Source: Phytophthora quininea (Eukaryota; Oomycota; Peronosporomycetes; Peronosporales; Peronosporaceae). Taken from it: a DNA stretch of 64,000 nt. Shown here piece after piece: positions 32,231-44,318 of this stretch. The stretch covers positions 186,001 through 250,000 of the forward strand of contig JAAVTG010000551.1 in NCBI GenBank assembly GCA_011947345.1, in the 5' to 3' direction. Under the pieces are notes generated by a model. It was not told the DNA's origin. It ran no database searches and was given only the letters and a program-made list of their open reading frames with translations. Made by a program: the position numbers and the translations under genes. How positions within the stretch are numbered: the stretch's first letter is position 1; every line of letters begins with the position of its first letter.

Positions 32231-32617
32231 ATGGCGTCACCTCCGTCCGAGATTTCCTCTCTCCGCCGGTCTCTCTCCGACGACAGCGGGCTCAAAGTGC
32301 TCGCCGTCCTCGACCGAGACAACCGCGAGGTGCTGCCCCCGTCCGACGCCAAGGACCACGCCCTTTCGCTGTCCATGCAGCGCGACGACGAGAGCCTGGA
32401 GCAGCGCTGCAAGTCCGAGTGCTTCATCCGCACAGCCCACGGCACCGTGCTACAAGACACCAAGTGGCAGCAATACCAAGCCAATCTCGAAAGCCTCGTG
32501 CAACTGGCCGCCAACGCCTCCAGCAGCACCCAGAGGAACGTGCTGCTCGCCAAGAAGGCGTTGCGGTACCGCAAGGTGCTGGAGCGCCGCCGCAACTACA
32601 GCGCTGGCAACTCGTAG
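32231..32617 (+). CDS. Small charged protein of unknown function
   Basis: 128 residues from the ATG at 32231; the frame is open further upstream, but the initiator-like element at 32182-32200 argues for this start. Ser-rich N-terminus (SEISSLRRSLSDD), a charged middle, and a basic helical C-terminus (LAKKALRYRKVLERRRNYS). No signal peptide, no membrane segment, no domain I recognise. Strong third-position GC, like the neighbouring host genes, supports it being real. Confidence 0.65.
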   Translation: MASPPSEISSLRRSLSDDSGLKVLAVLDRDNREVLPPSDAKDHALSLSMQRDDESLEQRCKSECFIRTAHGTVLQDTKWQQYQANLESLVQLAANASSSTQRNVLLAKKALRYRKVLERRRNYSAGNS

Positions 32618-34028
32618 ACTAGATCCCGTAGACTAGATACCTTTCACAGTTCTGTTCAATGGCCGAATCACTGGCGACGTGCATCCAAACTCGCCAGAAC
32701 CTCCCGACGTAACTCCCGTCTGATGCTCTTCCACACAAACATTTCTGACGTGCCCAACGAACAAGGGTGCAGTCGTCCAGATGAACGGAAGCTCCACCAG
32801 CAACTTGAATGGCCTTCTACCGGTGCTTATGATCTCTGATGCGGAGTGATCGAGGCTGCGGAGTCTGGCCTTGACGCTCGTGACCCGCAACCCCCTGGAG
32901 CAGTCCAATGCGCTGTTAGTGGCGAAACAAGGACATCCAGACGCGACGCAAGGGAAATGCGAAGGAGAGGTTGAGGATTTACAGGGAGCGGCCAGAGCCC
33001 CGTCTGGACAGCTCTCCATTCACACAGTCGCTGCTGCTCTTGGGGACCGTGCAAGGCACTCTTGATGACGTCACGCACGGAGTCGTCGCGCCGAACGACG
33101 CTGCAATGAAGATCAAGTCGGCCTATGGACAAGACGGACTCGAGGATACAAAACTGATGCTCCGATTAGTGCAGCTGACGACCGTCACGGTGTTACTTGT
33201 GAAAGCACCACGTGTTGTCGATAAAGCGGTAGAACACAGCTGAGTCTTGCTGGCCAGGCGTAGGATAGCTGTAGTTGTATGACCGTGGCAAATTCTAGAC
33301 TGAGCGAAGCTGCAGCAACTAGCTACGAAGAAGTCGCTAGCAATGGGGAATTCAAATGCGATGGTGCCTTAATAACTGGTGAGATCTTGCACGGAGGTTG
33401 GTGAGGACGAGTCCGAGCCAATTTGAGCGCACGCTCGGTAAAACACCACGAGCTGTTCTCGTGACAACGACCCGTTCCGTCACATTGGTATCAAGTGGCG
33501 GCTGTACCGCTGATGTGCCGTTAGATTCCACTGGCGAACTCAACACGACCGGCCGCACCCGCGTCGGATACAATTCCGTTAGTTTCACAGAGCTCCCGGC
33601 ATTCAGCCAACAAGGAATCGCACGCGGCAAGTGCCCTCTGTACCGGCAAAAGACTCCAACCGTGGTTGAGTGTTACGTCCGAGCCTTCTTTGAGTTCCCA
33701 GCCCAGAATGAATTGGTCACCAACATGGCGCTACAGACATTGACATCGCAATGGCTCTCTTTCGGGCGCAAGGTGGGGTGTGCTCGGATGAAGAAGCTCA
33801 CTTGGCGGTTGCGGAAGTGCAGCCTTGCCAGATACAGACCGGAATGTTCTGTATGGATTGCGTTGTGAGCACAGCAATACATTTTGGTTGCTCGGGAAGA
33901 GCTCGTATTTGATCAAGCGACCGAGGCCAGCACGATAACCGGATACCATTGAGTGTATTTAACAGCAGGCGGACTTGTTGTTTATATCTAGCGCTTCGTC
34001 ATTGCTTCCGAACAACCCCGCACACACT
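32618..34028. other. Intergenic stretch with unassigned ORFs
   Basis: Contains a 156-codon plus ORF (33398-33868) and shorter ones (32971-33243 plus; 32633-33019 and 33352-33630 minus). None shows a recognised domain, initiator or signal peptide. They overlap on opposite strands, so I cannot choose a real gene among them. Confidence 0.35.
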
Positions 34029-34909
34029 TCAGAGGGATACAAAACATGGATTCTGCTGCGCCACCTCCAAGGAAATGCGGCGCTCGGGGTCAACCTGCAG
34101 CATTCGTGACAACAGGTCAAGCACGCTGGGCGACAACCTTGCGGCAAACCCCACGACTTCAAGACCGCCGCAACACCGTGCTTCTCCAGTGCGAGAAAGG
34201 CCTCGTTCTGGCGAGAGGCGATTTGGACGAGAGGGGAGCCCGTGAGCATGACGAACCAGATGACCCCCAACGACCAGACGTCCGCCTTGACAGGGTCATA
34301 CGCCTCGCCCGCCACGACTTCCGGTGCCATGTAGTATTTCTTGCCCACGCGGTCGGTGCAGTGGGAGTTGACCGCCACCGACAGCCCAAAGTCAGCCACC
34401 TTGAACTCGCCGTCATGCATCAGCACGTTCTCGAGGGACAAGTCGCGGTGTGCGATGCCGAGCTCGCGGTGTAAGTAGTCGACCCCCGAGAGGATCTGCT
34501 TCATGATGCCGGTGGATTCGCACTCTCCCAGTCGTTGAGTGTCTGTGGCCGCGATGTGGGAGTGGAGATCACCGTCGGCACAGTACTCGCTTACGAGGTA
34601 GAGGGACCCGTGCTCTTGGAAGGTGAAGTAAGGCTGCACAACGTTGGGGTGGCCGGCACTCGCGACGAGCAGCTCCGCGACGCGACATTCTTGCTGGGGG
34701 TCGTCCAGGGTTTGGCCAGCGTAGCGAGTTTGCATCGCGGCAACATCGGCGAGGTCGACGCACTTGACTGCGACAGCGAGTCGCGTGCCGATGGGCAGCA
34801 TTCGGCAAAACCGGTTGGCGAGGTTGGGCAAGCGGAGTTCGCACTCGAGGATTTGTCCGTAGAGTGCGTCGCTGATCTTTCGTCGGACGGAGAGCTGCGA
34901 GGTGGACAT
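34029..34909 (-). CDS. Serine/threonine protein kinase
   Basis: Cytosolic kinase with a near-minimal catalytic domain of about 293 residues. Visible: VAVK (Lys49), HRDLSLEN (catalytic loop, 154-161), DFG (173-175), APE (195-197) and DVWSLGVIWFVMLTG. A glycine-rich loop is not obvious. The N-terminus begins at the ATG at 34909 behind a CAA-repeat leader. The frame fails near Trp254 at a G-run one base short (C4 at 34149-34152, plus strand). The next frame gives the expected end of the kinase fold (LLSRMLQVDPERRISL) and stops at 34029. The loop and APE segment suggest the CAMK/SNF1-like side of the kinome. Substrates unknown. Confidence 0.85.
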
Positions 34910-36980
34910 CGGTGTAGCTTGTTGTTGTTGTTGTGGACGGCAAATTCAACTGTGAAGTGCTGGCTTCGGTGAAACACACCAACACGTTGCGGGTGGTTTC
35001 GGTAAGCGCGGTCGGATCCTCTCCTCGTTGAAACGTTCTTGTGTTCGTTTGGATTCCAACCGCACTGGTATAATAGGCTAGTTGCTCAGAGCGAGGTTGG
35101 CACTGACGGTGCATCGTTAAAACGCAAACAGAGGCAGCGAGCATTCCCGACGTCGAAGTTGTGGGTCTTCATGAGAGGTGGTCTCGCCTCGCAATGCGTA
35201 TTGGTGCGTGCCCGCGCGCTCAATTTGGGATAGCTCGCAGCGTTTAGCAAAACAGGCAGCTACTGAAAATTCGGCCCAGTCGCGCTTGTTAAGCGCATCT
35301 CACCACTTGACGGCGGCAAGTCCACGATCTGGAATCACGAGGCGACTTCAAGCGCCTGTATCGAGCCCATGCTATCCGAATCGCCGCGAAAACAACGGAC
35401 GCTCGATCCAATGTAATTCTGCAGTGCACGGATGGGCAGTTTGTGAGCTTGCACGGGGAAAGACACACTGTACGTGGATCGGGATGCGTGCGATGATTTG
35501 TACGAGTTCGTCATGGCCACGAACCCTTGGTGGTTCGACAGGCCGAGATCGCTGGTCGGCAGCGGTTGGACAAGCTTCTCAGTTCGGAGCGATATGTGAG
35601 GCGGCTCGTTAAACCAAACAAAGCAACATGAACTGCTTGGCTCCATCCATGGTGGTTCGGACTGACCAAGCTCAACGGTATCGCGCCAGCAGGTTCGTAC
35701 TGGCTGTTAGCAACAATACAGCGTGTTGGATCCGAGTGTGCACCACTGAAACGATCGTGTAAGATGGAAAATGACGAAATCTTTCCGTTGAAATGCCACT
35801 GGTGTGAAAAAGAGTTTTGGATCGCGTAAGTTTATTAATAACTGTCGCTGGTGTTTGGACTACTAGTCAAATCTTGAACTCAACTGCACTCGTACTGGAC
35901 GCGAGAAAATTTGTTCCAGACGGAGCATCTGAAGAGAAATGCATCACACCTCGCGTGGGACGACGGAATCGCCCCATCGGATTCAAAGCTAGGGCATAGT
36001 GATCTCCAGAAACGCACAAACCACCCATTGTGGCTCAAACGTATCTTAAAACGCGTTTAGCTCTCTCACCAGCACATTCTTCAAAGGGCATTCATCGGGA
36101 TGCATTGAGGACGTGCCGCGAACTTGATAGAAGTGCTCAGAGCAAACAAACTCGTGGGCTGGTCATAGTTTTACGGATGCAAGACAGCGTGATCCAATCC
36201 GAGACCAGACCCCCGATGAAAAAGTCGACCAAGGAAGGAAATCGACTTGATTAACTGTTTAGCGGATTTCTCGTTCAAGGTAGATGAAAAGTCGAACAAG
36301 ATATCTTCATTTTAAATGTGAGGATCATTAGTAGCTAGTCTGGTGTAGATTGGATATGCAGAAGCTGTATGTTTGTAGAGCTGGCATCAATGCAATGGAT
36401 CAGCATGGCGTAGCAACGTTGCCAAATACAAGGTGTTGGCGAAGGATCTCGGCTAGTGTGCCTTTATAGCCGATGGGACAGCAGTAATGGATCTGCGCAA
36501 GGGCTTCTGCAAACGTGTTTTTGCTGGGATTATCTCGTCTCCATGCTTCTTATTTTGACGCCAAGGTTCATTCGCCAGATTTCTGTGGGGTTGAAAGGAA
36601 TAAGAGCAATGGGCAGCCATGTTGTTTAATGTCTCCTGGAATGCTAAACTCCAGCAACTCCCTAGGTTTCGTTGAATCACGATAGACTTCACGATAGGCA
36701 AGCTCAACCATACTGTAAAATACAATTCAGTCTTAGTTGTGCGCGCTACCTCTCAAGCCACGTATCGAGCGACAACTCGGGCCGCAAGGCCAAGGCTCTC
36801 CTCGCGATGCCGAGGTTCACCCCGTAGTCGGGACACACCAAGACACTCACGCCTTGGGTAGGTGCTGTGAATTGCGCCAGATGATATGAAACGTCCACGT
36901 GTCCAGTTCTTCCCCTTAAAACAATGCGGTTGCATCCCTGGACACAGGACACGTTGGCGCTCAGTGCGAGGCTCCAAACC
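34910..36980. other. Intergenic, nothing recognised
   Basis: Two kilobases with only short ORFs in conflicting frames. The 34917-34934 (GTT)n tract is the kinase leader. No tRNA, repeat copy or domain was identified. Confidence 0.45.
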
Positions 36981-36985
36981 CCGAG

Positions 36986-37004
36986 TTGTCTCATTCGACA
37001 ATTC
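36986..37004 (+). promoter_or_regulatory. Oomycete initiator-like element
   Basis: ttgtctcattcgacaattc fits the oomycete initiator (TCATTYNNCAANTT) and ends about 20 bp before the ATG at 37025. Confidence 0.6.
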
Positions 37005-37024
37005 GAGCTGCAGGAACCAAGAAG

Positions 37025-39991
37025 ATGTGGAGGACGGAGCCAGATGCGGACGAGCAACTACTGGAAGCTTCGGGAAAGGGTGACCTGCCAGTGGTTCGAC
37101 GTTTGCTCCAGAGTGGAGATGTGGAAGTGGACAAGGCGACCGGCAGTACACCTCTGACTTCTGCATCTAACAACGGACATTCGGATGTGGTATCACTGTT
37201 GCTACAGAACGGGGCCAATGCCGACTTGCCGGACGCAGTTGGGGTTACTCCACTTCTCTATAGTTGCATGCATGGACATTCCAAGGTGGTGGAGCTGTTG
37301 TTGCAGCATGGTGCGAGTGTCAATAAACGGCTCGCCTGGAATACCACGTTGGATTTAACAGCAAACACGGACATGATCGACGGCATGACTCCATTGATAT
37401 TGCTTCCCAAGGGGGCATTCGAGAATTGTGGGCATTTTGCTGCAGCATGGTGCTCTGTGTGACGTCGCGAACGCGGCAGGGTGGACAGCGCTCATGTTTG
37501 CTGTTGAACGAGGTTACGTTGACATTGTAACTGCTTTATTGGAACAAAGAGCTGGTATCAACAAGCAGCTACTGAGTGGGGCTACAGCTTTGAATATTGC
37601 GTGCGAGCATGGCCAGTATGAGGTAGCGATAGTCCTCGCAACCAATGATGCAAATTTGGAACTGGCTGACAACAACGGATACACGCCATTGATCACAGCT
37701 GCCCAGCTAGGTTTCCCTGATATCGTTCAGCTTCTTTACAATAAGGGAGCCAATCTTGATACACGATTACCAAGTGGGAGTACTGCTTTGACCACGGCAG
37801 TTTGGCATAGACGGCTGGAAGTCGTACGAATTCTCTTGGATAATGGGGCAGATATGACTTTACGTGGAGACTTCATGGGCTGGTCGCCATTGCTTGCGGC
37901 TTCCTTCAGCGGTTTTACGAGATTCGTGCAACTACTTTACGAGCGAGACTGGCAAGATACGAATGGCAAGGCGAAGAAATCGCTGCCAGTTGCTATCTCG
38001 TCCGCAAGTGATTTTCACGCTCCCACACCGGTTAGCAGGGTTGTCGATGAGAAGCAGCGCAATGGAGACACAGCGCTGCGGATTGCATGCGAGCGAGGTA
38101 ATTACAAACGTGTTGAAAAACTTTTGAAACAGGCTATGTTAATGTACCAGATCGGGATGGATCAACACCATTAACAACTACATCGCGAACGGGTCGGTCC
38201 GACATCATTCGCCTTCTATTACGAAAAGGTGCTAGCATCAATTGGCAAGAACTGGACGGCACCAGTGCTCTACAGCTCGCGATTTTGTATGGCCATATTG
38301 ATGCAACACGAGTTCTCATTAAACACGGAGCGTCCATAGATTTAGCGGACAATGATGGGTGGACCCCGCTGATACGTGCATCTCGTGGACATATTGACAT
38401 GGCGGCGCTATTGCTTCAACATGGCGCGAATATTGACTTGGCAGACAAGAATGGGCGGACCCCACTTGTGCATGCGTTGCAGAACGGAAACCTCGACATG
38501 ATGAAGTTGCTGTTGCAAGATGGCGCGAATGTTGACTGGATTGATAACCACGGGTGGACACCACTAGTGCAGGCATCCTGTTTCGGAAACCTCGACGTGA
38601 TGACGTTGCTGTTGCAACATGGCGCGAAGGTTGACTTGGCTGATAACAATGGAGTTACACCCCTGATGAGGGCTTCTTCTAGTAGGCGTTCGGACGTAGT
38701 GGCGTTATTGGTGGGGCATGGAGCTAGTGTGGACGATCAACTTGATAAGGGAGCTACTGCGCTCAAGATCGCATGTGCGAATGGCCACTTTGACTCTGCT
38801 CGAATTCTCGTCGAGAATAGCGCCTCCGTTGACTTGGCAGATAACGATGTCTTCACGCCACTGATGGTAGCTTCCAAGGAGGGGCACACAGATATTGTGG
38901 AATTACTCTGCGCAAATCGGGCACAGCTCGATCTTGGAAATAAGGACGGATGGACGGCTCTAATGTGGGCAACGGAGCGAGGTCATGTCCGCGTGATAGA
39001 AGTTTTGCTTCAAACTGGAGCTACCATTGATAAACAACTCCCAAACGGGGTCACTGCTTTGAATATCGCGAGTGAGCATGATCAGTTTGCAGTTGCAGAC
39101 ACTCTAATAAAGGCTGGAGCAAATCTCGAACTGTCCGATGATGAGGGCTATACTCCGTTGATCACGGCAGCTCAGATGGGGTTCTCCGACATGGTTCAGC
39201 TACTGTTGAAAAGCGGCGCTGACCTCAATAAGCGATTGCCGAGTGGAAGCACTGCTTTGATCACTGCCGTTTGGCACAAAAGGGTCGAGGTCGTTCGGGT
39301 TCTCTTGGATAATGGGGCTAATTTACCTTCATGTGGCGACTTGCCATCAGAGCTGGACCCTTGCTTCAGTGAGTGTGCGGAGCTCATGCAGCTCGCCAAC
39401 GACGAGGCTTGGCGACTCACAAATGTGAAGAGTGACGCTGCTCTTACTGTCAATCCGTTGAATCCTGATCAAAAGCGTCGAAACGGAGATACGGCACTGC
39501 GGATTGCTTGCGAGCGAGGTGACTTGAAACGAGTCGAGATGTTGCTGAAATCCCCGAGGCTGTTAATATCCTAATCGCGAGGGTAAAACACCACTAACAA
39601 CTGCGGCATCATTCGGTTACGCGGCGATAGTGGTGTTACTCCTGGAAAAAGGAGCTGCTATTAATCAATGCGGATGGAATGAATGTTCTGCTCTTGAGAT
39701 AGCGAGCGGTAGGGGACGCCTGGAGATCGTGAAGGTATTACTTGCACGCGGCGCTAACGTGGACATGCAGGACAGTGATGGTGACACCGCTCTCATGGAA
39801 GCAGCTTCGAACGGAGAAGTTGAAATTGTTCATTTGCTTCTTCAGAGCGGGGCGTCATACGGGTGATGAATAATACCGGCAAAACCGCGTTAATGCGCGC
39901 AGAAGAGATTGGGTGGACTGATGTGGTGTCTGTGTTACAAGAATTCGCAAAGAATGCAGTTAAACAATGCCCTGGTGTTGGTGATGAATAA
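37025..39991 (+). CDS. Ankyrin-repeat protein 1 (frame-broken)
   Basis: Scaffold-type protein made almost wholly of ankyrin repeats, about 25 to 28 units (for example GSTPLTSASNNGHSDVVSLL and GWTPLIRASRGHIDMAALLL). The start at 37025 (MWRTEPDADEQLLEAS) follows an initiator-like element. Five frames are used. Breaks lie near 37411 (a GGGGG run with one base too many), 38137, 39552-39555 (C4, one short), about 39570 (one more short) and near 39860. Read through, repeats are continuous to the stop at 39991. The second half repeats the first at about 1.47 kb spacing. No kinase or membrane domain, so the partner is unknown. It could instead be two tandem genes, but the missing intergenic sequence argues against that. 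Confidence 0.75.
37480..39560 (+). repeat. Internal tandem duplication inside the ankyrin gene
   Basis: A module from GWTALMFAVERG to NGDTALRIACERG (37480-38110) recurs as GWTALMWATERG to NGDTALRIACERG (38947-39520), same order and orientation, at about 1.47 kb spacing. It includes the unusual non-ankyrin interruption before NGDTALRIACERG. Divergence shows that the duplication is old. Confidence 0.75.
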
Positions 39992-40074
39992 TAGCCAACT
40001 TGTTGCATTGATGTTTTCGTTCGTTAGTCGCCCTCACCTCCTTGTGGGTTAATCAATCAGAATCCAGAAACACA

Positions 40075-40092
40075 CTCATTCTTCATTTTGCA
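40075..40092 (+). promoter_or_regulatory. Oomycete initiator-like element
   Basis: actcattcttcattttgc matches TCATTYYNCANWTTT almost exactly and lies 25 bp before the ATG at 40117. Confidence 0.6.
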
Positions 40093-40116
40093 GAGTCCCC
40101 CTCAAGCGTTGTCAAC

Positions 40117-42068
40117 ATGAGTTTCGGGAGTTGGAACGAAAATCCAGGTCTTCGTCGTCGAAAAATCGAGGTCGACGTGACTGAAGGAGAGGCAAGCACC
40201 TTCTCCTGGCAAGGAACGAACCAGCACATTTGCATCCCCGAAACGGAGCTGGTCGACATTCAGAACCGATTGAAGGCGACGGAACCGAGAAAATTATTAT
40301 CCGAGTGGCCAGCGACCGCCATCAGCGGCAACGACATCCTGGGCAGCGTGTTCTACGCAGCAGCGTCCGTGGTCACGAAGGCAGGGAAACTCACGCCGAT
40401 CCCGCTAATTATGGTGTCTATTATCCTCTATTTGTTTCGATTCATCTACGAGGAAGTGGTCTCGGCTATCCCCATGAACGGCGGCACTTACAACGCAATG
40501 TTAAACACAACATCGAAGCGGACGGCTGCAGCTGCAGCATGTTTAAGTATTTTATCCTACTTGGCTACGGGGTAGTGACAGCCACGTCGAGTGTTCGATA
40601 TCTCGCTATTCAAGTGGATATCCCAATTGTAAGCTCCGTGGTGGAGTTGCTGTTCGGGTTTGCTCTGGTCGCACTGCTGGGGATCACCGACAACTCGCGT
40701 GTGGCACTAGCAATCTTTATCCACCACATTTTCGTCTTGAATGTATTAGTGGGGTCGTGCTTGGTGTACGCGACTCAGCACCCAGGTATCTTCCGAGAAA
40801 ATATGACAACCAAATACCCCGAGGTGGACTTCGCGGGATCGACGCTGGATGGGACGGCTTTCACGGCCGTGTTCTTTGGCTTCGGCACTGCCAGACTGGG
40901 CATTACGGGGTTCGAGTCGTCATCGAATTATATCGAGGAGCAAGCGCCCGGCGTGTTTCGCAAGGCCCTCCGGAATATGTGGATTCTGTCAACGTTTTTC
41001 AACGTATCTATTGGAGTCGGTGTTCTTGTCGTTCTACCACTGGAAGGAGAGAACGGGATCTACGCGAACGTCAACGCATTGCTATCGAAGACCGCAGAGG
41101 TGGCGATGGGGAGCTGGTTCAGCGCGTGGGTCAGCGTGGACGCGTTTATCGTGTTGTCTGGTTCGGTTCTAACGTCCTACATTGGCTTCTGTGGTTTAGT
41201 GCGCCGGCTTTCAACAGATCATGTGCTGCCGAGTTTCCTGGCCAACACGAACAAGTGTCGCGGGACGAATCACTATATTATTGGGGTTTATTTCACACTT
41301 TCGTCGAGTCTTGTGCTGGCGCTGCATGCTGGTGGGGAAACCATTATGAATGGGGTCTACACGTATTCGTTCCTGGGTTTAATGGTCGTCTTCGCTTGCG
41401 CCGGTATCTCCATCAAAGGCAAACAACTTTCCCGAGGTTTCGCTACGTCGTGGTTGGTTCTCGTACTTGGTTTCGTGATGGTCGTGACCGCCATCTTTGC
41501 GAATTTGTTGGGTGATCCGAAAGTGCTCGTGTACTTTGCGCTGTATTTCATCGGCGTGGCGTTGGTGATGTTCGTCATGTTGGAGCGGTTGATGATTCTA
41601 CGCTGTATTTTGATGGCCTTGAAGACGACACTACCGTCGAAGTGGAAGAACGTGGAGGGTCATACTGGTGCACGAGGTGGCAAAACACTCGCTCGCATGA
41701 TTAACAGCGTCCAGAACGATGCCATTATATTCTTCTGCAAGATTCCTGACCTGACAATGGTCAACAAGATGATTCTCTACGTGCGGCACAACGAGCAGAC
41801 TCAATCGCTGCGAATCGTTCACGTGGTTTCAAACGATGATACTGCTCCTGTGCTCGACGAATTTCACAGCGTAGCTCTGCTTTTCGACAATATCTACCCC
41901 AAAATCCGAATCGACTTCCTGTCAGTGCAGGGAGACTTCAACCTCGCCACAATCGAGTGGCTGTCGAGGAAAATAAATGTGCCGTGGAACAGGATGTTCG
42001 TGAAGAAAGTCCCGTCGAGCATGGCGTCGTCCTCTCTCGGCGTAAGGGGCATCATGATGTCGCTTTAA
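40117..42068 (+). CDS. APC-superfamily amino-acid/polyamine transporter
   Basis: Integral membrane transporter of about 650 residues. A hydrophilic N-terminus of about 70 residues is followed by the first helix (GNDILGSVFYAAASVV), a typical APC feature near the unwound TM1, and about eleven further hydrophobic segments. Helix 3-like AIPMNGGTYNAML carries the conserved PxxGGxY-type signature. The C-terminal 150 residues are soluble and resemble a nucleotide-binding regulatory tail. The frame changes once, at a G-run one base short (40569-40572); one more G joins LATG to VVTATSSVRYL. The ATG at 40117 was chosen because the initiator-like element excludes the upstream GTG. Substrate unknown; amino acids are the usual cargo. 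Confidence 0.85.
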
Positions 42069-42467
42069 TGGTAAATCTATGGCTCATCCGACACTGTGAA
42101 TGTATCCATTCAAAGTCAAGTTGAAGTCATTGTCCAATAAGAAGCCGGATCACAAAGCTGTATATAACAACATCAACTGCCAGCCTCAGTCTGCATGATC
42201 GCACACAGCAAACTTACCCCTCCAGCAACAAAAATACCCTACACTTGCAAAACTGTAGCCTGCACTGCAGTAAGCGAAATGCTTAGTCCCAAATAGGATC
42301 AATCCGGATATAAGTATGTATACTATTTTGAACACCACTGATTCAGTATACACATTTTCGGATATGTTTGTCTGGGACGTGCGTGTATCGCTTCCTGGCG
42401 GGAAAAGCCGACTCCCTTCCCACATTTTAAATTGACCAGCTGCGGAGACCGTCCCCCAGCGCGCATC
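42069..42467. other. Lamin promoter region
   Basis: 400 bp without ORFs. cccttcccacattttaa (about 42412-42428) is a weak initiator match 40 bp before the lamin ATG. Confidence 0.4.
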
Positions 42468-44318
42468 ATGTCGTCGCAGCTGTCCCCCATCAAGTCCAAG
42501 CGTCTGGAGGAGAAGGCGTCGCTCCAGGTGCGTCCTACGAGCCCTACCAGCCCGTCAAACCGCTTTAAATAACCGTATATACACACTAACGTATGTTTTT
42601 ATGAATTTATTTTACTATAAACGATATAGCAACTCAACTCCCGACTGGAAGACTATGTGCTGGGTGTGAACGAGCTCCAAGGCGCCAAGAACGCGGCTGA
42701 GAGAGAGCTGGAGACCATCCGCCAGCGGATGCAGCATGAGCTGGACGCTACACGCTCCAGACTTACCAAAGAGCTCGAAGAGACGAGAAAGTGCGTGACC
42801 ATTTAGTCCTTCATATTTTTTGCAGTCTTCTGAGCTACTGGGGTGCTCGCGATGAGCTCTAGAAGTGGAGATATGGCTTTTTTGTTATTTACATTTTCTT
42901 ATTGATTATTTTTACAGAAAACTGGACGATGAGATGGACCAGACATCTCGCCTGCAAGTGCTGGAGCAAGAGCAAAATAAGGAGCTCGTGAAGCTTCGTG
43001 CTCAGCAGACAGAGCTCGGAGAAGTTAAAGTTTTAGTAGAGACTTTGCGTGTCCAGCTGGACAGAGAGAAGGCCAATGCTGAATCAGCGAAGGAGACGCT
43101 CTCAGATCAGACGACTGAGCTGGCAGCCACGAGACGACGCGTGAAAGAGCTCGAGAGAGAGATGCGCGGCCATGTAGCTGCGCTAACCGACGCCACACAA
43201 GAACTAGACGACCTCCGCAAGAAGAGTTCGGACTTTGACATGACACGTGACGGAGAAGTCACCAAAATCCGGCGGGAATGGGCTTTAAAGTACCAGGAAG
43301 CTCAGGCCCAATGGAAAAAAGACGCAGAAGAGCGACTGGAGATGATGGAGATGGAAGTGCGCAGTCACTATGGCAAGATAACAGCCGATCTACAGAACCA
43401 GCTAGACGACGTACGCAATGAATTGAACAGCACTAAGCAAGAGCTGGACCGAACTGCCAACGACTACGAAGAGAGTCTCAGTGCGAGGCAAAAGCTGACA
43501 GAGAAGGTGGCGCAATTAGAGCGTCAGTATCGTGAGGAGCGCACGAGAGCCACCAAAGAACGCAAGGGCTACGAGGAAACCATGGAGCGCTTCCGTTCGT
43601 CCAAACAGTCGAAAGAACAGGAGTTCAATGAGCTCATGGACGTCAAGATTGCTCTTGACGCTGAGATCATGAAGTACCGCCGCATTCTAGACCGCGAAGA
43701 GAGTCGAGTGGCGAAAGCAACGCCCAGCACAAAGGGGCGAAAGAGAAAGAGTGACAGTATGACCAGTAACGGGACTGCGACGAAGAGAACGAGGCGTGTA
43801 GCTCTAGCAGCAGGACCAGCATCGCTGGATCCGACTTCTCCGGTGCAGATCAAGTCACTAGATATAGGAAAAGATCGACTGGTGTTGGAGAACACGAGCA
43901 GCGAGCCAGTCTCTCTCGGCGGATGGGTAGTGCGCGGCATGAAGGACCAGACCTTCCGGTTCCCGTCAACGTACGTGATGCGACCCAAGTCGACTCTGAC
44001 AGTTCACTCGAGCAAGCGAAACCCGAACGCAAAGAACGAGCGGAAGAAGGGCGAGGACTCGTTCTTGGCAAACACGTTTTCCTTGAGCGCTAAGGGCGAC
44101 TTTGTCATCTTGGAGACGGCTGATGGGATGCCCGTGAGCATGAAGAGTGAAGGTCTACCGGAGGAGATGGTGCGATCCATCGAGGCCAAACTAAGTGCAG
44201 CATTCTCAGACGACGAGGCTGCCCCAAATGACAAAGTAAGTAGTTGCTGGCTCACTGTATCTACGTCGGTTTACTAATAATCTGTTGTGTGTTTTCGATG
44301 CAGTGCTGCCTGATGTAG
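42468..44318 (+). CDS. Lamin-like nuclear intermediate-filament protein with CaaX box
   Basis: Structural protein of the nuclear lamina, 517 residues from four exons: 42468-42527, 42630-42790, 42918-44235 and 44304-44318, all with GT/AG introns (102, 127 and 68 nt). The head reads SSQLSPIKSKRLEEKASLQ and continues after intron 1 as QLNSRLEDYVLGVNELQ. This closely mirrors the metazoan lamin head (Ser-Pro mitotic site, then the coil 1A motif). A long coiled-coil rod ends in LMDVKIALDAEIMKYRRIL, the intermediate-filament termination motif. Basic nuclear-localisation clusters follow (GRKRKSD, TKRTRR), then an Ig-like lamin tail domain (LVLENTSSEPVSLGGWVVRG). The last exon adds only CCLM and a stop, a CaaX box with Met last, predicting farnesylation. 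Without that last splice the frame ends in unrelated residues. Confidence 0.92.
44236..44303 (+). other. Last intron of the lamin gene (hides the CaaX exon)
   Basis: Begins GTAAGT, contains TTACTAATAATC as a branch-point match and ends TTTCGATGCAG. Phase 0. Splicing joins AAA (Lys) to TGC TGC CTG ATG TAG. Confidence 0.9.

Noticed and set aside
32618..34028. Gene at 33398-33868
   Set aside because: Open for 156 codons, but without domain, initiator or support from a second copy, and with overlapping antisense frames of similar quality; left as unassigned.
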